DNA of 64,000 nt from Geothrix sp. (GTDB lineage: Bacteria > Acidobacteriota > Holophagae > Holophagales > Holophagaceae): contig JAUXSE010000024.1 of NCBI GenBank assembly GCA_030681515.1, positions 62,001 to 126,000 on the forward strand, given 5' to 3'. A program made the position numbers and the translations under genes. The notes below the pieces were generated by a model. That model searched no databases, was not told the origin of the DNA, and worked only from the letters and a program-made list of their open reading frames with translations. Shown here piece by piece: positions 9,467-17,637 of this stretch. Each line of letters starts with the position of its first letter. Within the stretch, counting starts at the first letter, position 1.

Positions 9467-9549
9467 TGCTCGAGGGCCAAGGATCACCGCCCTCGCGTGG
9501 GTGGCATGGCAAATGAAGCTCTTTTCACGTTCTCCCTCCCGGAGGCCCC

Positions 9550-11385
9550 ATGAAGTACCTCGACGACGATCGTGATATCAGATTCAACCTATTGGAGTGG
9601 CTTGATCTGGATGCCGTGCTGAGTTCCGAGCACTACAGGGAGTTCGACCGGGATCAGCTGGCCATGGTGCTGGACGAGGCCCTGAAGGTGGCCAGAGGCA
9701 GCGTAGCGGCCTGCAACCAGGAGGGCGACCGCACCGGCGCCCGCTTCGAGAACGGGCGGGTCACGCTGCCCGAGGGCTTCGTCGCGGCCTACCGGGATCT
9801 TGCCACGGGGGGTTGGATCAGCTCTACCATGGCGCCGGAGTTCGGCGGCATGGGCCTGCCTGAATCCGTGGGAACGGGGATCAGCGAATTCATCATGGGA
9901 GCCAACACAGCCCTGGGCCTCCAGGTGCTGCTCACGCGCGGCGCCGCCCACCTGATCGAGACCTTCGGCAGCGAGGATCTCAAGGCCACCTACTGCGAAC
10001 GGATGTACACCGGGGAGTGGGCAGGCAGCATGTGCCTCACCGAAGCCGGTGCCGGCAGTGACCTGGGCGCGCTCACGACCAAGGCCGTGCGCCAGGGCGA
10101 CGGCTCCTACCTCATTACCGGGGAGAAGATCTTCATCACCAGCGGCGATCATGAGCTGACACCGAACATCATCCATGCCGTGCTGGCCCGGACTCCGGGC
10201 GCTCCCGCCGGACCCAAGGGCATCAGCCTCTTCGTCGTGCCCAAGGTGCGCGTGAATCCGGATGGGTCTCTGGGCGAAGCCAACGATGTCGCCTGCGCGG
10301 GCATCGAGCACAAGCTGGGCATCCACGGCTCGCCCACCTGCAGCCTCGTGTTCGGCACCAACAACGGCAGTCAGGGCTTCCTCCTGGGTCAGGAGGAACA
10401 GGGGCTCGTCCACATGTTCCAGATGATGAACGCCGCGCGCTGGGAAGTCGGCGTCCAGGGGCTGAGCAACGCCTCGGCGGCCCATCAGGCCGCGCTGGCC
10501 TATGCCCGGGAGCGGCTCCAGGGCCGCGGCCCCAGTGCGGGGAAGACCTCGGGCCAGTCCCTGATCATCGAGCATCCAGATGTGCGGCGGTCCCTGCTGC
10601 TCCAGTCCGCCTATGTGCAGGCCATGCGGGCCCTCGTGTCCTATACCGGGTGGTGCATGGACATGGCCCATGTCTCCCAGGGTGAGGAACGGGACCAGTG
10701 GCAGGGCCTCGTCGAGCTGTTCACGCCCATCAGCAAGGCGTGGTGCTCCGATTGGGGCTTCCGAGTGACCGAGTGGGCCCTCCAGGTCTATGGCGGCTAC
10801 GGCTACACCATGGACTATCCGGCCGAGCAGTACTTGCGGGACTGCAAGATCGCCTCGATCTACGAAGGCACCAATGGCATCCAGGCCCTGGATCTCGTGG
10901 GCCGGAAGTTCCGCATGCAGGAGGGCCGCCCCGTGAAGGCCCTGCTGAAGCTGGCCGCGGACGCGGCGCAATCCCTGGTGAGCGACCCGGTGCTCGGTGC
11001 CTCCGCCCGCCAGCTCGTGGACGCCGTGAAGGCCATGGACGCCGTGCTGACCCAGCTTCCCGCCCGGGAGAACGCGGGCCTGCTGACCCTCCTCAACGCC
11101 GTGCCCATCCTCGACATGCTGGGCCATGTGGTGGGCGGCTACCTGCTCCTCCAGCAGGCCGAGGTGGCCAAGGGCAAGGCCCAGATACTCATGGCCGAAC
11201 GCGGTGTGAATCCAGCGGATCCCGCCGCCCTCCGCGCCCACCTGGCGGGCAGCAAGGAGGCGGCCTTCTACCAGAACAAGGTGCAGGCCGCGATCCACTT
11301 CGCCCACCGGGGCTTGCCCCTGGTGGCCGCGCACGCCGTGGCCCTGCTGGCCGGGGAGACGGCGCCGATGGAGGCAGTGTTCTAA
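9550..11385 (+). CDS. Acyl-CoA dehydrogenase, long C-terminal-domain type
   Basis: 611 residues, longer than classical acyl-CoA dehydrogenases (about 380) because of an N-terminal extension and an extra C-terminal domain, as in the DmdC-like group. The enzyme oxidises an acyl-CoA at the alpha-beta position with FAD and passes electrons to ETF. The FAD/substrate motif MCLTEAGAGSDLGALTT is near residue 160. The segment IASIYEGTNGIQALDLVGR near 435 holds the expected catalytic Glu in YEGTNGIQ. A GGAGG ribosome site lies just before the ATG. The natural substrate is not determinable. No electron-transfer flavoprotein or thiolase gene is adjacent, and a terminator-like hairpin follows 20 bases after the stop. 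Confidence 0.93.
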   Translation: MKYLDDDRDIRFNLLEWLDLDAVLSSEHYREFDRDQLAMVLDEALKVARGSVAACNQEGDRTGARFENGRVTLPEGFVAAYRDLATGGWISSTMAPEFGGMGLPESVGTGISEFIMGANTALGLQVLLTRGAAHLIETFGSEDLKATYCERMYTGEWAGSMCLTEAGAGSDLGALTTKAVRQGDGSYLITGEKIFITSGDHELTPNIIHAVLARTPGAPAGPKGISLFVVPKVRVNPDGSLGEANDVACAGIEHKLGIHGSPTCSLVFGTNNGSQGFLLGQEEQGLVHMFQMMNAARWEVGVQGLSNASAAHQAALAYARERLQGRGPSAGKTSGQSLIIEHPDVRRSLLLQSAYVQAMRALVSYTGWCMDMAHVSQGEERDQWQGLVELFTPISKAWCSDWGFRVTEWALQVYGGYGYTMDYPAEQYLRDCKIASIYEGTNGIQALDLVGRKFRMQEGRPVKALLKLAADAAQSLVSDPVLGASARQLVDAVKAMDAVLTQLPARENAGLLTLLNAVPILDMLGHVVGGYLLLQQAEVAKGKAQILMAERGVNPADPAALRAHLAGSKEAAFYQNKVQAAIHFAHRGLPLVAAHAVALLAGETAPMEAVF

Positions 11386-11405
11386 AGACGCGAAGGGGAA
11401 AAGCA

Positions 11406-11437
11406 AAAGGGTTACAGACCCAAATCTGTAACCCTTT
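11406..11437. terminator. Intrinsic terminator, probably bidirectional
   Basis: A perfect 13 bp stem AAAGGGTTACAGA (11406-11418) / TCTGTAACCCTTT (11425-11437) with a 6-base loop. It lies between two converging genes, the acyl-CoA dehydrogenase (+) and the DUF3494 gene (-). The A-rich left arm and T-rich right arm fit termination in both directions, although the T run is only three bases. Confidence 0.7.
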
Positions 11438-11489
11438 CGCCATGACGGAACTGGGTGGGCGTTCAACCCACGAGTGAAGCGTGCGTCCT

Positions 11490-12233
11490 CTATTTGGCAG
11501 GCTCGGTAATCGCATTCATCTGAAGCGTGACCGCAGTCTGAGCCAACAGCCTGCCGTTCACCGAAGCTCCGGTGTTCACGGCAATCATGGTTTTGCCCAG
11601 TACGACGCCTTCAAAGTGCGCCGTAGTTCCAATGGTCACTGCACCAGCGACCTGCCAGAAGATGTTCTTGGGCAGTGCACCGCCGACTAGGGTCACCCGC
11701 GTGGCGTTGCCTTGGTTCAGTGTTCCCGCCACCTGGAAGATCCAGACATCGTTCGGGCCGCCCGAGAGCGTGACATCGGTGGTGATCATAACTCCTGTAC
11801 CCCACTTGTAGAGGCCAGGAGCGAGGGTCATCCCGCCGATCTCTCCAGCGCCCAGCTCAAGGAAATCGGGTGACAGTCGTCCGGCAGCGTCGTCGTAAGC
11901 AAATCCCATGTCGCCCACAGCCGAGGTCAGGAAGGATGGAGCAGTAAACGCGCAGGGGAGAGGACCAGCCGCGTCAACGGTGAAAATACTCCCCGACACT
12001 TCCCCGCACGTGAGAAGGAGCGCTGCACCAGTGATGGGGCTCGTTCCGACGTTCCCAACAATCGCGGATCGATAAACGTCGGTGATTCCGGTTTGGCTCA
12101 GAATCGTGAAAGAACCGGCTGAGCCGAGGCTTACAGGCACCGGACCATTGCCGGCAACAGCGGTCCCGGTCATGCAGACGCCGAGCAGTGCAGCCAGAAG
12201 CAGCTTTTTCGAAGAGTCTTGGTGATTCGTCAT
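11490..12233 (-). CDS. Secreted DUF3494 ice-binding-like protein
   Basis: 247 residues. A signal peptide (KKLLLAALLGVCMTGTAVAG, cleaved after about residue 29) is followed by one DUF3494 domain. Family-typical pieces are LGSAGSFTILSQTGITDV at the start of the beta-solenoid, SAIVGNVGTSPITG, LYKWGTGVMI, DVWIFQVAGTL and, at the end, FEGVVLGKTMIAVNTGASV with NGRLLAQTAVTL. Characterised members bind ice, but many DUF3494 proteins lie in non-polar bacteria and may act in adhesion or envelope functions. No PEP-CTERM or LPXTG anchor is visible, so release to the periplasm or outside is likely. The ATG at 12233 was chosen for its AAGGAGG ribosome site. An exact sigma-54 promoter lies about 87 bases upstream. 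Confidence 0.9.
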   Translation of the reverse strand: MTNHQDSSKKLLLAALLGVCMTGTAVAGNGPVPVSLGSAGSFTILSQTGITDVYRSAIVGNVGTSPITGAALLLTCGEVSGSIFTVDAAGPLPCAFTAPSFLTSAVGDMGFAYDDAAGRLSPDFLELGAGEIGGMTLAPGLYKWGTGVMITTDVTLSGGPNDVWIFQVAGTLNQGNATRVTLVGGALPKNIFWQVAGAVTIGTTAHFEGVVLGKTMIAVNTGASVNGRLLAQTAVTLQMNAITEPAK

Positions 12234-12319
12234 GAATGTGTCCCCTCCTTGAGGACTGGTAAATCGGGAAACGAGCAGTGGCAAACCTGATTGCCTGCCA
12301 CTTCATGGAGGGGTAAAGA

Positions 12320-12334
12320 GCAACGGACGTGCCA
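12320..12334 (-). promoter_or_regulatory. Sigma-54 (-24/-12) promoter of the DUF3494 gene
   Basis: On the minus strand the sequence reads TGGCACG-TCCG-TTGC, an exact match to the sigma-54 consensus TGGCACG-N4-TTGC, with the invariant GG and GC separated by 10 bases. Predicted transcription starts near 12308, leaving a leader of about 75 bases before the DUF3494 ATG. The upstream gene encodes a GAFTGS-containing sigma-54 activator, which supports the assignment. Confidence 0.85.
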
Positions 12335-12428
12335 GAGGGGAACTGCGAATATCGTGATTGTAAGTAGGTCATTTAACAATATTTAATTCAATACAAGATA
12401 CCGGGGGAAAGAAAAGCCGTCGAGGGCA

Positions 12429-12464
12429 CCCGTGACATTTCACGGAACCGCGAAATGTCACGGG
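12429..12464. promoter_or_regulatory. Palindromic upstream activator site for the sigma-54 promoter
   Basis: Two perfect 13-base arms, CCCGTGACATTTC (12429-12441) and GAAATGTCACGGG (12452-12464), separated by 10 bases. The centre lies about 138 bases upstream of the predicted sigma-54 transcription start, within the usual range for enhancer sites bound by NtrC-type activators. It also follows the stop of the activator gene by 40 bases, so it could alternatively form an RNA hairpin at the end of that transcript; there is no T run to make a good terminator. Confidence 0.65.
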
Positions 12465-12504
12465 CGTGAAGCGTGAAAGGTCTGTGAGTCTTGCGGAGTG
12501 TTCA

Positions 12505-14052
12505 TCATGGACGGCGCATGTGGTCTTTCCTCATCCGGCTGCGAAGCGTGCTGGGATTGAGGCCCAGCATTACCGCTGCGCCTTTGGCTCCCTCGATCCT
12601 CCACCCGGTTTTCTCGAGCGCCTGGAGGATATGTTCACGTTCGATATCGATAAGGACCTTGCAGTCCTGCGCCCCCTGTTCATAGGCCTTTGGGGAATTC
12701 ACGAACCGGTCCAGTATCTGCAGCCCGGTCCCCTGGCTCGTGATGACCGCCCTCTCGATGACACTCTCCAACTCGCGCACGTTCCCCGGCCAGTTGTATT
12801 GCTGGAGAATATTCAGGGTGTCTTTCGACACGGTCTCGATCCTCTTTCCCGTTTTCTTGTTGAATTTGGCGACAAAATAATCGACGAGAAACGGAATGTC
12901 CTCTCCGCGCTGGCGGAGCGGCGGGATCGTGATGGGGAACACATTCAGCCGGTAGAACAGGTCTTCCCGAAACCCGCCCTTCCGGATCTCTTCCTCCAGC
13001 TTCCGATTGGTGGATGCGATGATCCGGACATTGACCTTGATGGTCTTGGGGTTGCCCAGCCGCTCAAACTCGCCGTCCTGGATGACCCTGAGCAGCTTGC
13101 TCTGAAGGTCCATCGGCAATTCGCCGATCTCGTCGAGGAACAAGGTACCGTTATCGGCAAGTTCGAAGCGCCCCATCTGCCGGTCGTGGGAACCCGTGAA
13201 CGCGCCCTTTTCCCGCCCGAACAGTTCGCTTTCGATGAGATTCGCGGGGAGTGCCGAGCAGTTGACCGTTATCATGGGACGGTCCTTGCGGCTGCTCTTG
13301 CCGTGAATGGAGCGCGCAACTACTCCCTTCCCTGTGCCGGTCTCGCCAAGGAGCAGAACGGTGGCGTCCTGGGGTGCCACCTGTTCGACCTTGAAAAACA
13401 CATTCTCGAGCGCCTTGCTGCGTCCGATGATCTCGCCGAAGTTGAATTCCCGGTCGAGATCGGTGCGAAGGTAGATGTTCTCAGCCTGAAACCGGTCCTT
13501 TAACTGCTTGTTTTCCGCATAGGCGCCCTGGAGCGACGCTTCTGTTATCTTGCGTTCCACTATTTCCCGTGAAAGCTGCTCGTTTGCTCTGACCAGTTCT
13601 CCAGTCCGTTCCTGCACCGTCTGTTCCAGTATCTTGCTGTAGTCCTCCATTTTCTTATACAACAGGCGCACTTCCAGCATGTTGTGGATACGTGTCTTCA
13701 ATTCAGAAAGATCAAGCGGTTTGCTGATGAAGTCCTTCGCGCCGGCTCTGAGCGCCCGCAGTTTGAGTTCCGGTTGGGCCGTGATCACGAGGACCGGAAC
13801 ATAGCTGCCTGTTTCAATAGCTTTCAGGCCTTCCATCACCTGGAAGCCATCCATGTCGGGCATCTGCAGGTCGAGCAGAATCAGGTCAAAATTGTTATCG
13901 CGGTGCAGGTCGCAAACAGCACGGGGATCCATGGTTGACGAAATGCGCGTATAACCGGCGCTGCTCAGTGTTTTCTCAAGCAGCCGCACATTGGCCTCCT
14001 GATCGTCTACGATCAGAACCTTGGCGCCAAGAATTTCAAGTAAATCAAGCAT
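12505..14052 (-). CDS. NtrC-family sigma-54-dependent response regulator
   Basis: 515 residues. A receiver domain (1-125) has acidic residues at 16-17 (VDD) and phospho-acceptor Asp61 in [10 protein letters not shown]; the conserved Lys is in KPLD near 111. A coiled coil spans about 130-200. The AAA+ domain has Walker A GETGTGKG at 236-243, the sigma-54 contact loop GAFTGS at 283-288 and Walker B LFLDEIGE near 304. A Fis-type helix-turn-helix occupies about 472-508. It should activate sigma-54 RNA polymerase when phosphorylated. No histidine kinase is adjacent. Codon use is visibly less GC-biased than in the surrounding genes, suggesting acquisition together with the DUF3494 gene, its likely target. 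Confidence 0.94.
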   Translation of the reverse strand: MLDLLEILGAKVLIVDDQEANVRLLEKTLSSAGYTRISSTMDPRAVCDLHRDNNFDLILLDLQMPDMDGFQVMEGLKAIETGSYVPVLVITAQPELKLRALRAGAKDFISKPLDLSELKTRIHNMLEVRLLYKKMEDYSKILEQTVQERTGELVRANEQLSREIVERKITEASLQGAYAENKQLKDRFQAENIYLRTDLDREFNFGEIIGRSKALENVFFKVEQVAPQDATVLLLGETGTGKGVVARSIHGKSSRKDRPMITVNCSALPANLIESELFGREKGAFTGSHDRQMGRFELADNGTLFLDEIGELPMDLQSKLLRVIQDGEFERLGNPKTIKVNVRIIASTNRKLEEEIRKGGFREDLFYRLNVFPITIPPLRQRGEDIPFLVDYFVAKFNKKTGKRIETVSKDTLNILQQYNWPGNVRELESVIERAVITSQGTGLQILDRFVNSPKAYEQGAQDCKVLIDIEREHILQALEKTGWRIEGAKGAAVMLGLNPSTLRSRMRKDHMRRP

Positions 14053-14344
14053 TTATTGGCCATTCTTCATTTTTCATGACGCATCCTGGAATGGCGCGCT
14101 GAATGCGGGCGGGGCGGCCTGGCTCCCAATGGCCTCGATTGCGGCGTGCGGCAAACGAGGGGTGAGGGTCCGGTACCTACTCTACGCCCCTGCGCCCGGA
14201 GCACCTAATCGAGCAACCCAAGATGAAGGACCTCGATGCCCAGAGTCGATGGCAAACACCCTGATTCCGCGTGAGAAGGAAAACAGGTTTGCCCGATCAT
14301 TGCCCGGAATCGAGCCAGCATCTCTCGGCCATGCCGATAGAAAA
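14053..14344. other. Intergenic region between the response regulator and tRNA-Ala
   Basis: About 290 bases with no supported gene. It should contain the promoter of the minus-strand response regulator, but I see no clear -35/-10 pair. Near 14305-14330 the minus strand contains GGCTCGATTCC, one base from a tRNA T-arm consensus, which could be a chance match or a relic of an integration event at the neighbouring tRNA. Composition is mixed. Confidence 0.35.
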
Positions 14345-14372
14345 CCAAAAGCCCCCTGATTTCTCAGGAGGC
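14345..14372 (-). terminator. Intrinsic terminator of tRNA-Ala
   Basis: On the minus strand, directly after the tRNA CCA end, a 9 bp stem GCCTCCTGA / TCAGGGGGC with one G-T pair and a GAAA loop is followed by TTTTGGTTTT. This is a complete Rho-independent terminator. Confidence 0.85.
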
Positions 14373-14375
14373 GTT

Positions 14376-14451
14376 TGGTGGACCTGATCAGGATCGAACT
14401 GACGACCTCTGCATTGCGAACGCAGCGCTCTCCCAGCTGAGCTACAGGCCC
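14376..14451 (-). tRNA. tRNA-Ala (CGC)
   Basis: 76 bases including an encoded CCA. Acceptor GGGCCTG pairs with CAGGTCC (one G-T). The D-stem is GCTC/GAGC, the anticodon stem CTGCG/TGCAG with loop TTCGCAA (anticodon CGC, reading GCG), and the T-arm GTCAG-TTCGATC-CTGAT. It stands alone between the less GC-rich DUF3494 unit and korB; its 3' end faces that unit, the usual orientation for tRNA-targeted integration. Confidence 0.95.
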
Positions 14452-14500
14452 ACGAAGCTCCAGTCTAGCGTGGTGGCGGATTAGGTCAATGGCGGAGCCT

Positions 14501-14538
14501 TACGCAGAGGGCCGCCCATACGGGCGGCCCTCTGCGTA
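14501..14538. terminator. Perfect 17 bp hairpin after korB
   Basis: TACGCAGAGGGCCGCCC (14501-14517) and its exact complement (14522-14538) flank a four-base loop. It begins 12 bases after the korB stop and lies before the tRNA gene. There is no T run on the korB strand, so it may act as a transcript-stabilising hairpin or be a repeat rather than a classical terminator. Confidence 0.55.
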
Positions 14539-14549
14539 GGAAAGTACAA

Positions 14550-15587
14550 CTACATGAGCGACTGCATGATCTCGTCGAGCACCGCCGGACTGGGTTTCAG
14601 CACGCTTTCATCCAGGCTGGCCAGGGGCTCGTCCACGAGGTTCAGCACCTGGGGCAGGGGGGGCTGGGTGGGATTGATGTAGAGGAGGCCCGTGAGGAAC
14701 TCGCCCTTCGCCATGGATTCGTGGATGCCCTTCATGGCGCCGAAGCGGTCGGTGGGGTCGTAGTCCTCGTGGATGGCCTTGATGGAGACCTTGGAACCGT
14801 CGGGGAAGGTCACCACCTCGGTCGCGCCCGCGGGGATCTCCACATCCTCGACCTCGGAGTACTGGATGAAGCCCAGGTCGTGGAGGGGGAAATCGTGGTC
14901 CTTCACGTGCTTGTAGGAGCGCGTGGAAGCATCGTGATTATTGAAGGTGACGCAGGGGCTGATGATGTCCAGGACCACGGTGCCTTCGTAGGCGAAGGCG
15001 GCCTTGAGGATGGCATTCAGCTGCTTGGGGTTGCCGGAGAAGCAGCGGGCCACGAAGCCGCAACCCAGCTCGATGGCCAGGGTGCAGGGATCAATGGGAG
15101 GAAGGTCGTTCACGGCGCCGGACTTGAGGAAGGCGCCCTTGTCGGCGGTGGCGGAGAACTGGCCCTTGGTGAGGCCGTAGACACCGTTGTCCTCGATGAT
15201 GTAGATCATCGGGATGTTGCGGCGCACGGCGTGGACGAACTGGCCCATGCCGATGGACATGGAATCGCCATCGCCGGAGACGCCGATGTTGATGAGGTTC
15301 CGGTTGGCGAGCGAAGCGCCGGTGGCGATGGAGGGCATGCGGCCGTGCACGCTGTTGAAGCCCCAGCCCTGGTTCATGAAATAGGCGGGCGTTTTGGAGG
15401 AGCACCCGATGCCGGAGTACTTGGTGACGCGGTGGCCCTCGATGCTGGACTCGAAGGCGGCGTTGATGATCTGCGCCGTGATGGAGTCGTGGCCGCAGCC
15501 GGCACAGAGGGTGGATTTGGAGCCCACATAGTCCTGCTTGGTGAAGCCGAGCCTGTTGGTGGGAGCGGAAGGGGTGGCAGTAGACAT
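14550..15587 (-). CDS. korB: 2-oxoacid:ferredoxin oxidoreductase, beta subunit
   Basis: 345 residues. This subunit binds thiamine diphosphate and an iron-sulfur cluster and, with KorA, oxidatively decarboxylates a 2-oxoacid (probably 2-oxoglutarate) to the acyl-CoA with reduction of ferredoxin. The cysteine motif TLCAGCGHDS is at about 30; further cluster cysteines are in SGIGCSSKTP and CGFVARCF. The thiamine diphosphate motif GDGDSMSIGMGQF is near 105. I chose the ATG at 15587 for its GAGGAG ribosome site. It follows korA by 11 bases. Beta subunits of pyruvate and branched-chain enzymes look similar, so the exact substrate is inferred. Confidence 0.92.
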   Translation of the reverse strand: MSTATPSAPTNRLGFTKQDYVGSKSTLCAGCGHDSITAQIINAAFESSIEGHRVTKYSGIGCSSKTPAYFMNQGWGFNSVHGRMPSIATGASLANRNLINIGVSGDGDSMSIGMGQFVHAVRRNIPMIYIIEDNGVYGLTKGQFSATADKGAFLKSGAVNDLPPIDPCTLAIELGCGFVARCFSGNPKQLNAILKAAFAYEGTVVLDIISPCVTFNNHDASTRSYKHVKDHDFPLHDLGFIQYSEVEDVEIPAGATEVVTFPDGSKVSIKAIHEDYDPTDRFGAMKGIHESMAKGEFLTGLLYINPTQPPLPQVLNLVDEPLASLDESVLKPSPAVLDEIMQSLM

Positions 15588-15598
15588 GGATGGCTCCT

Positions 15599-17422
15599 CT
15601 ACTTCTGCTCGAAGGCGGTGATCTGGTCCACGATGCACTTGGCGTCAATGGCGTGGCCGTCGTAGTGGAGAACGCTCTTGAACTTGGTGGCGTACTCCGG
15701 ATAGATCTCGCGGAAGAGGTTGGCCATCTGGCCGTCACGGTTCTGCTCGACCACGTAGACCACCTTCTTCTCTTTCACGAAGGCGTCCACCTCGGCCGTG
15801 AAGGGCAGGGCGCGCAGGCGCAGGTAGTCGGTCTCCAGGCCCGCCGCGGCCAGGCCGTCCTGGGCCTCGATCACGGCGGGATCACTGGATCCGAAGGCCA
15901 GGACGCCCTTGTCCGAACCCAGGTTGCGGAACACGGGCCCGGGCACGTGGGCCTTGGCGGTTTCGTACTTCCGCTTCAGGCGGTCCATCACGGCGACATA
16001 GTCCTCGGGCTTTTCGGAGTACTGCGCGTAGTCGTTGTGACCCGAGCCGCGGGTGAAGTAGGCGCCCTTGCCGCCGGGGGTGCCAGGCAGGGTGCGATAG
16101 CAGATGCCGTCCCCATCCACGTCCTTGTAGCGGCCCCAGTCCTTCGCCTCGGCCAGCTGCTGCTGGTTGAGGACCTTGCCGCGGTCATAGGGCTTGGCGG
16201 GGTAGGCGAAGGGTTTCGACGACCAGTTCTGCATGCCGAGGTCGAGGTCGGTGACGACGAAGATGGGCGTCTGGAAGCGCTCGGCCAGATCAAAGGCGTC
16301 GTAGGAGAACTGGAAGCACTCCTCCATGGTTCCGGGGTAGAGGTTGATGTGCTGGGTGTCGCCGTGGCTGCACTTGGCGCAGAGCTCCACATCGGACTGC
16401 TGGGTGCGGGTAGGGAGGCCGGTGCTGGGGCCCGTGCGGGCGACGTTGAAGAACACGCCGGGCGCCTCGACGTAGTAGCCCAGGCCGATGAATTCGCTCA
16501 TCAGCGACACGCCCGGGCCCGAGGTGGAGGTCATGGAGCGGGCGCCAGCCCATCCGGCGGAGAGCACCACGCCGGCGGAGGCGAGTTCGTCCTCCATCTG
16601 CACGATCGCCACGGTGGACTTGCCCGTCTTGGGATCCTTGCGGTATTCCTCCGCGTACTCGATGAAGGTCTCGACCAGGCTGGAGGCGGGGGTGATGGGG
16701 TACCAGCCCACCACGGTGACACCGGCGAAGAGGGCGCCCAGGGCGCAGGCCTCGTTGCCGTCCACGATGATCAGGCCCTGGGTCTTGTCGTCGCGCACGA
16801 CTTTCACGCGGTCCTGGTCGGGCAGATTCTCCATGGCCCAGTCGTAGCCCGCCAGGGCTGCGTTCTGGTTGATCTCGACGGCCTTGACCTTGGCCTTCAG
16901 CTGCTTGGCGATGGCCTTCTTGACCTCGTCCATGTCCACGCCGAGCAGGCGGGAGGCCACGCCCACGTAGATCATGTTCTTCACAAGCTTGTGCAGCTTG
17001 GGCTCGGGGCAGGAGGCCGTCACGAGCTTCTGGAAGGGCACGGGGATGAAGGACAGATCCTCGCGAAGCTTGTCGAGTTGCAGGGGCTCGTCGTAGATCA
17101 CCAGGGCCCCGGCATCGGCCTTGGCGATGTCCTCCTTGGCGGTCTCGGGATTCATCAGGATCAGCATCTCGTTGCTGGCCTTGCGGGCCACGTAGCCCTT
17201 GGCGCTGGCTCGGATGGTGAACCAGGTGGGCAGCCCCGCGATGTTCGAGGGGAACAGATTCTTGCCGCTGACGAAGACGCCCATCTGGAAGATGGCCCGC
17301 AGGAGCACCGTGTTCGCCGTCTGGGAACCCGAGCCGTTGACCGTGGCCACCTGGATGGAAAAATCATTGATCCGGGTTTTCGCTCCGGCCGTGGGGGCAG
17401 GGGCGGCAAGACTGGCAGTCAT
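15599..17422 (-). CDS. korA: 2-oxoacid:ferredoxin oxidoreductase, fused gamma-alpha subunit
   Basis: 607 residues. The N-terminal 190 residues are the gamma domain (VATVNGSGSQTANTVLLRAI), followed by the alpha domain from about 210 (NEACALGALFAGVTVVGWYP with the typical YPITPASSLVE motif) to the C-terminal transketolase-like domain (AFGSSDPAVIEAQ). This gamma-alpha fusion is the usual KorA arrangement. The GAAAGGAG ribosome site six bases before the ATG at 17422 fixes the start; the open frame continues 19 codons further upstream without one. With korB it forms a two-gene operon, transcribed away from lexA. Together they provide a reversible ferredoxin-linked TCA-cycle step. Confidence 0.93.
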   Translation of the reverse strand: MTASLAAPAPTAGAKTRINDFSIQVATVNGSGSQTANTVLLRAIFQMGVFVSGKNLFPSNIAGLPTWFTIRASAKGYVARKASNEMLILMNPETAKEDIAKADAGALVIYDEPLQLDKLREDLSFIPVPFQKLVTASCPEPKLHKLVKNMIYVGVASRLLGVDMDEVKKAIAKQLKAKVKAVEINQNAALAGYDWAMENLPDQDRVKVVRDDKTQGLIIVDGNEACALGALFAGVTVVGWYPITPASSLVETFIEYAEEYRKDPKTGKSTVAIVQMEDELASAGVVLSAGWAGARSMTSTSGPGVSLMSEFIGLGYYVEAPGVFFNVARTGPSTGLPTRTQQSDVELCAKCSHGDTQHINLYPGTMEECFQFSYDAFDLAERFQTPIFVVTDLDLGMQNWSSKPFAYPAKPYDRGKVLNQQQLAEAKDWGRYKDVDGDGICYRTLPGTPGGKGAYFTRGSGHNDYAQYSEKPEDYVAVMDRLKRKYETAKAHVPGPVFRNLGSDKGVLAFGSSDPAVIEAQDGLAAAGLETDYLRLRALPFTAEVDAFVKEKKVVYVVEQNRDGQMANLFREIYPEYATKFKSVLHYDGHAIDAKCIVDQITAFEQK

Positions 17423-17601
17423 GGAGACTCCTTTCTCATTCAGGACGCAGGCGTCGAGGGGGGCGGAAAGAGGATGCATAGGGCGGGAAATACTGGACCC
17501 TCAAGGCCGTCTCTAAGTATGGCAGAGGCGGGGGAAGGGTTCCATCCAGGGTCACGGGACACGGGGATCCGGGAATCTGAAATAAAGCGAAAAAAAAGGG
17601 A

Positions 17602-17630
17602 TTGACGGCCTTTGCCTCAGATCCTACCTT
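17602..17630 (+). promoter_or_regulatory. lexA promoter, close to the start codon
   Basis: TTGACG (17602-17607), a 17-base spacer and TACCTT (17625-17630) form a good sigma-70-type pair. Because the lexA ATG is at 17638, only 8 bases after the -10, transcription would begin at or next to the start codon. No Shine-Dalgarno sequence fits between them. Confidence 0.5.
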
Positions 17631-17637
17631 GAAAGCC

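Noticed and set aside
9589-11466. Long minus-strand open frame (625 codons) opposite the acyl-CoA dehydrogenase
   Set aside because: It is antisense to a clear enzyme gene, low in recognisable motifs, rich in His/Gly/Gln from GC-rich complement codons, and arises from the codon bias of the real gene.
14290-14335. Possible tRNA T-arm relic (GGCTCGATTCC on the minus strand) as an attachment site
   Set aside because: Only one arm matches, there is no direct repeat of the tRNA-Ala 3' end near either edge of the 11490-14052 unit that I can find, and no integrase is present.
14021-14359. 112-codon plus-strand frame before tRNA-Ala
   Set aside because: Overlaps the start of the response regulator on the other strand and the tRNA terminator; composition is not coding-like and there is no ribosome site.
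15590-17605. 671-codon plus-strand frame opposite korA
   Set aside because: Same antisense artefact; korA has all family motifs and a good ribosome site on the other strand.
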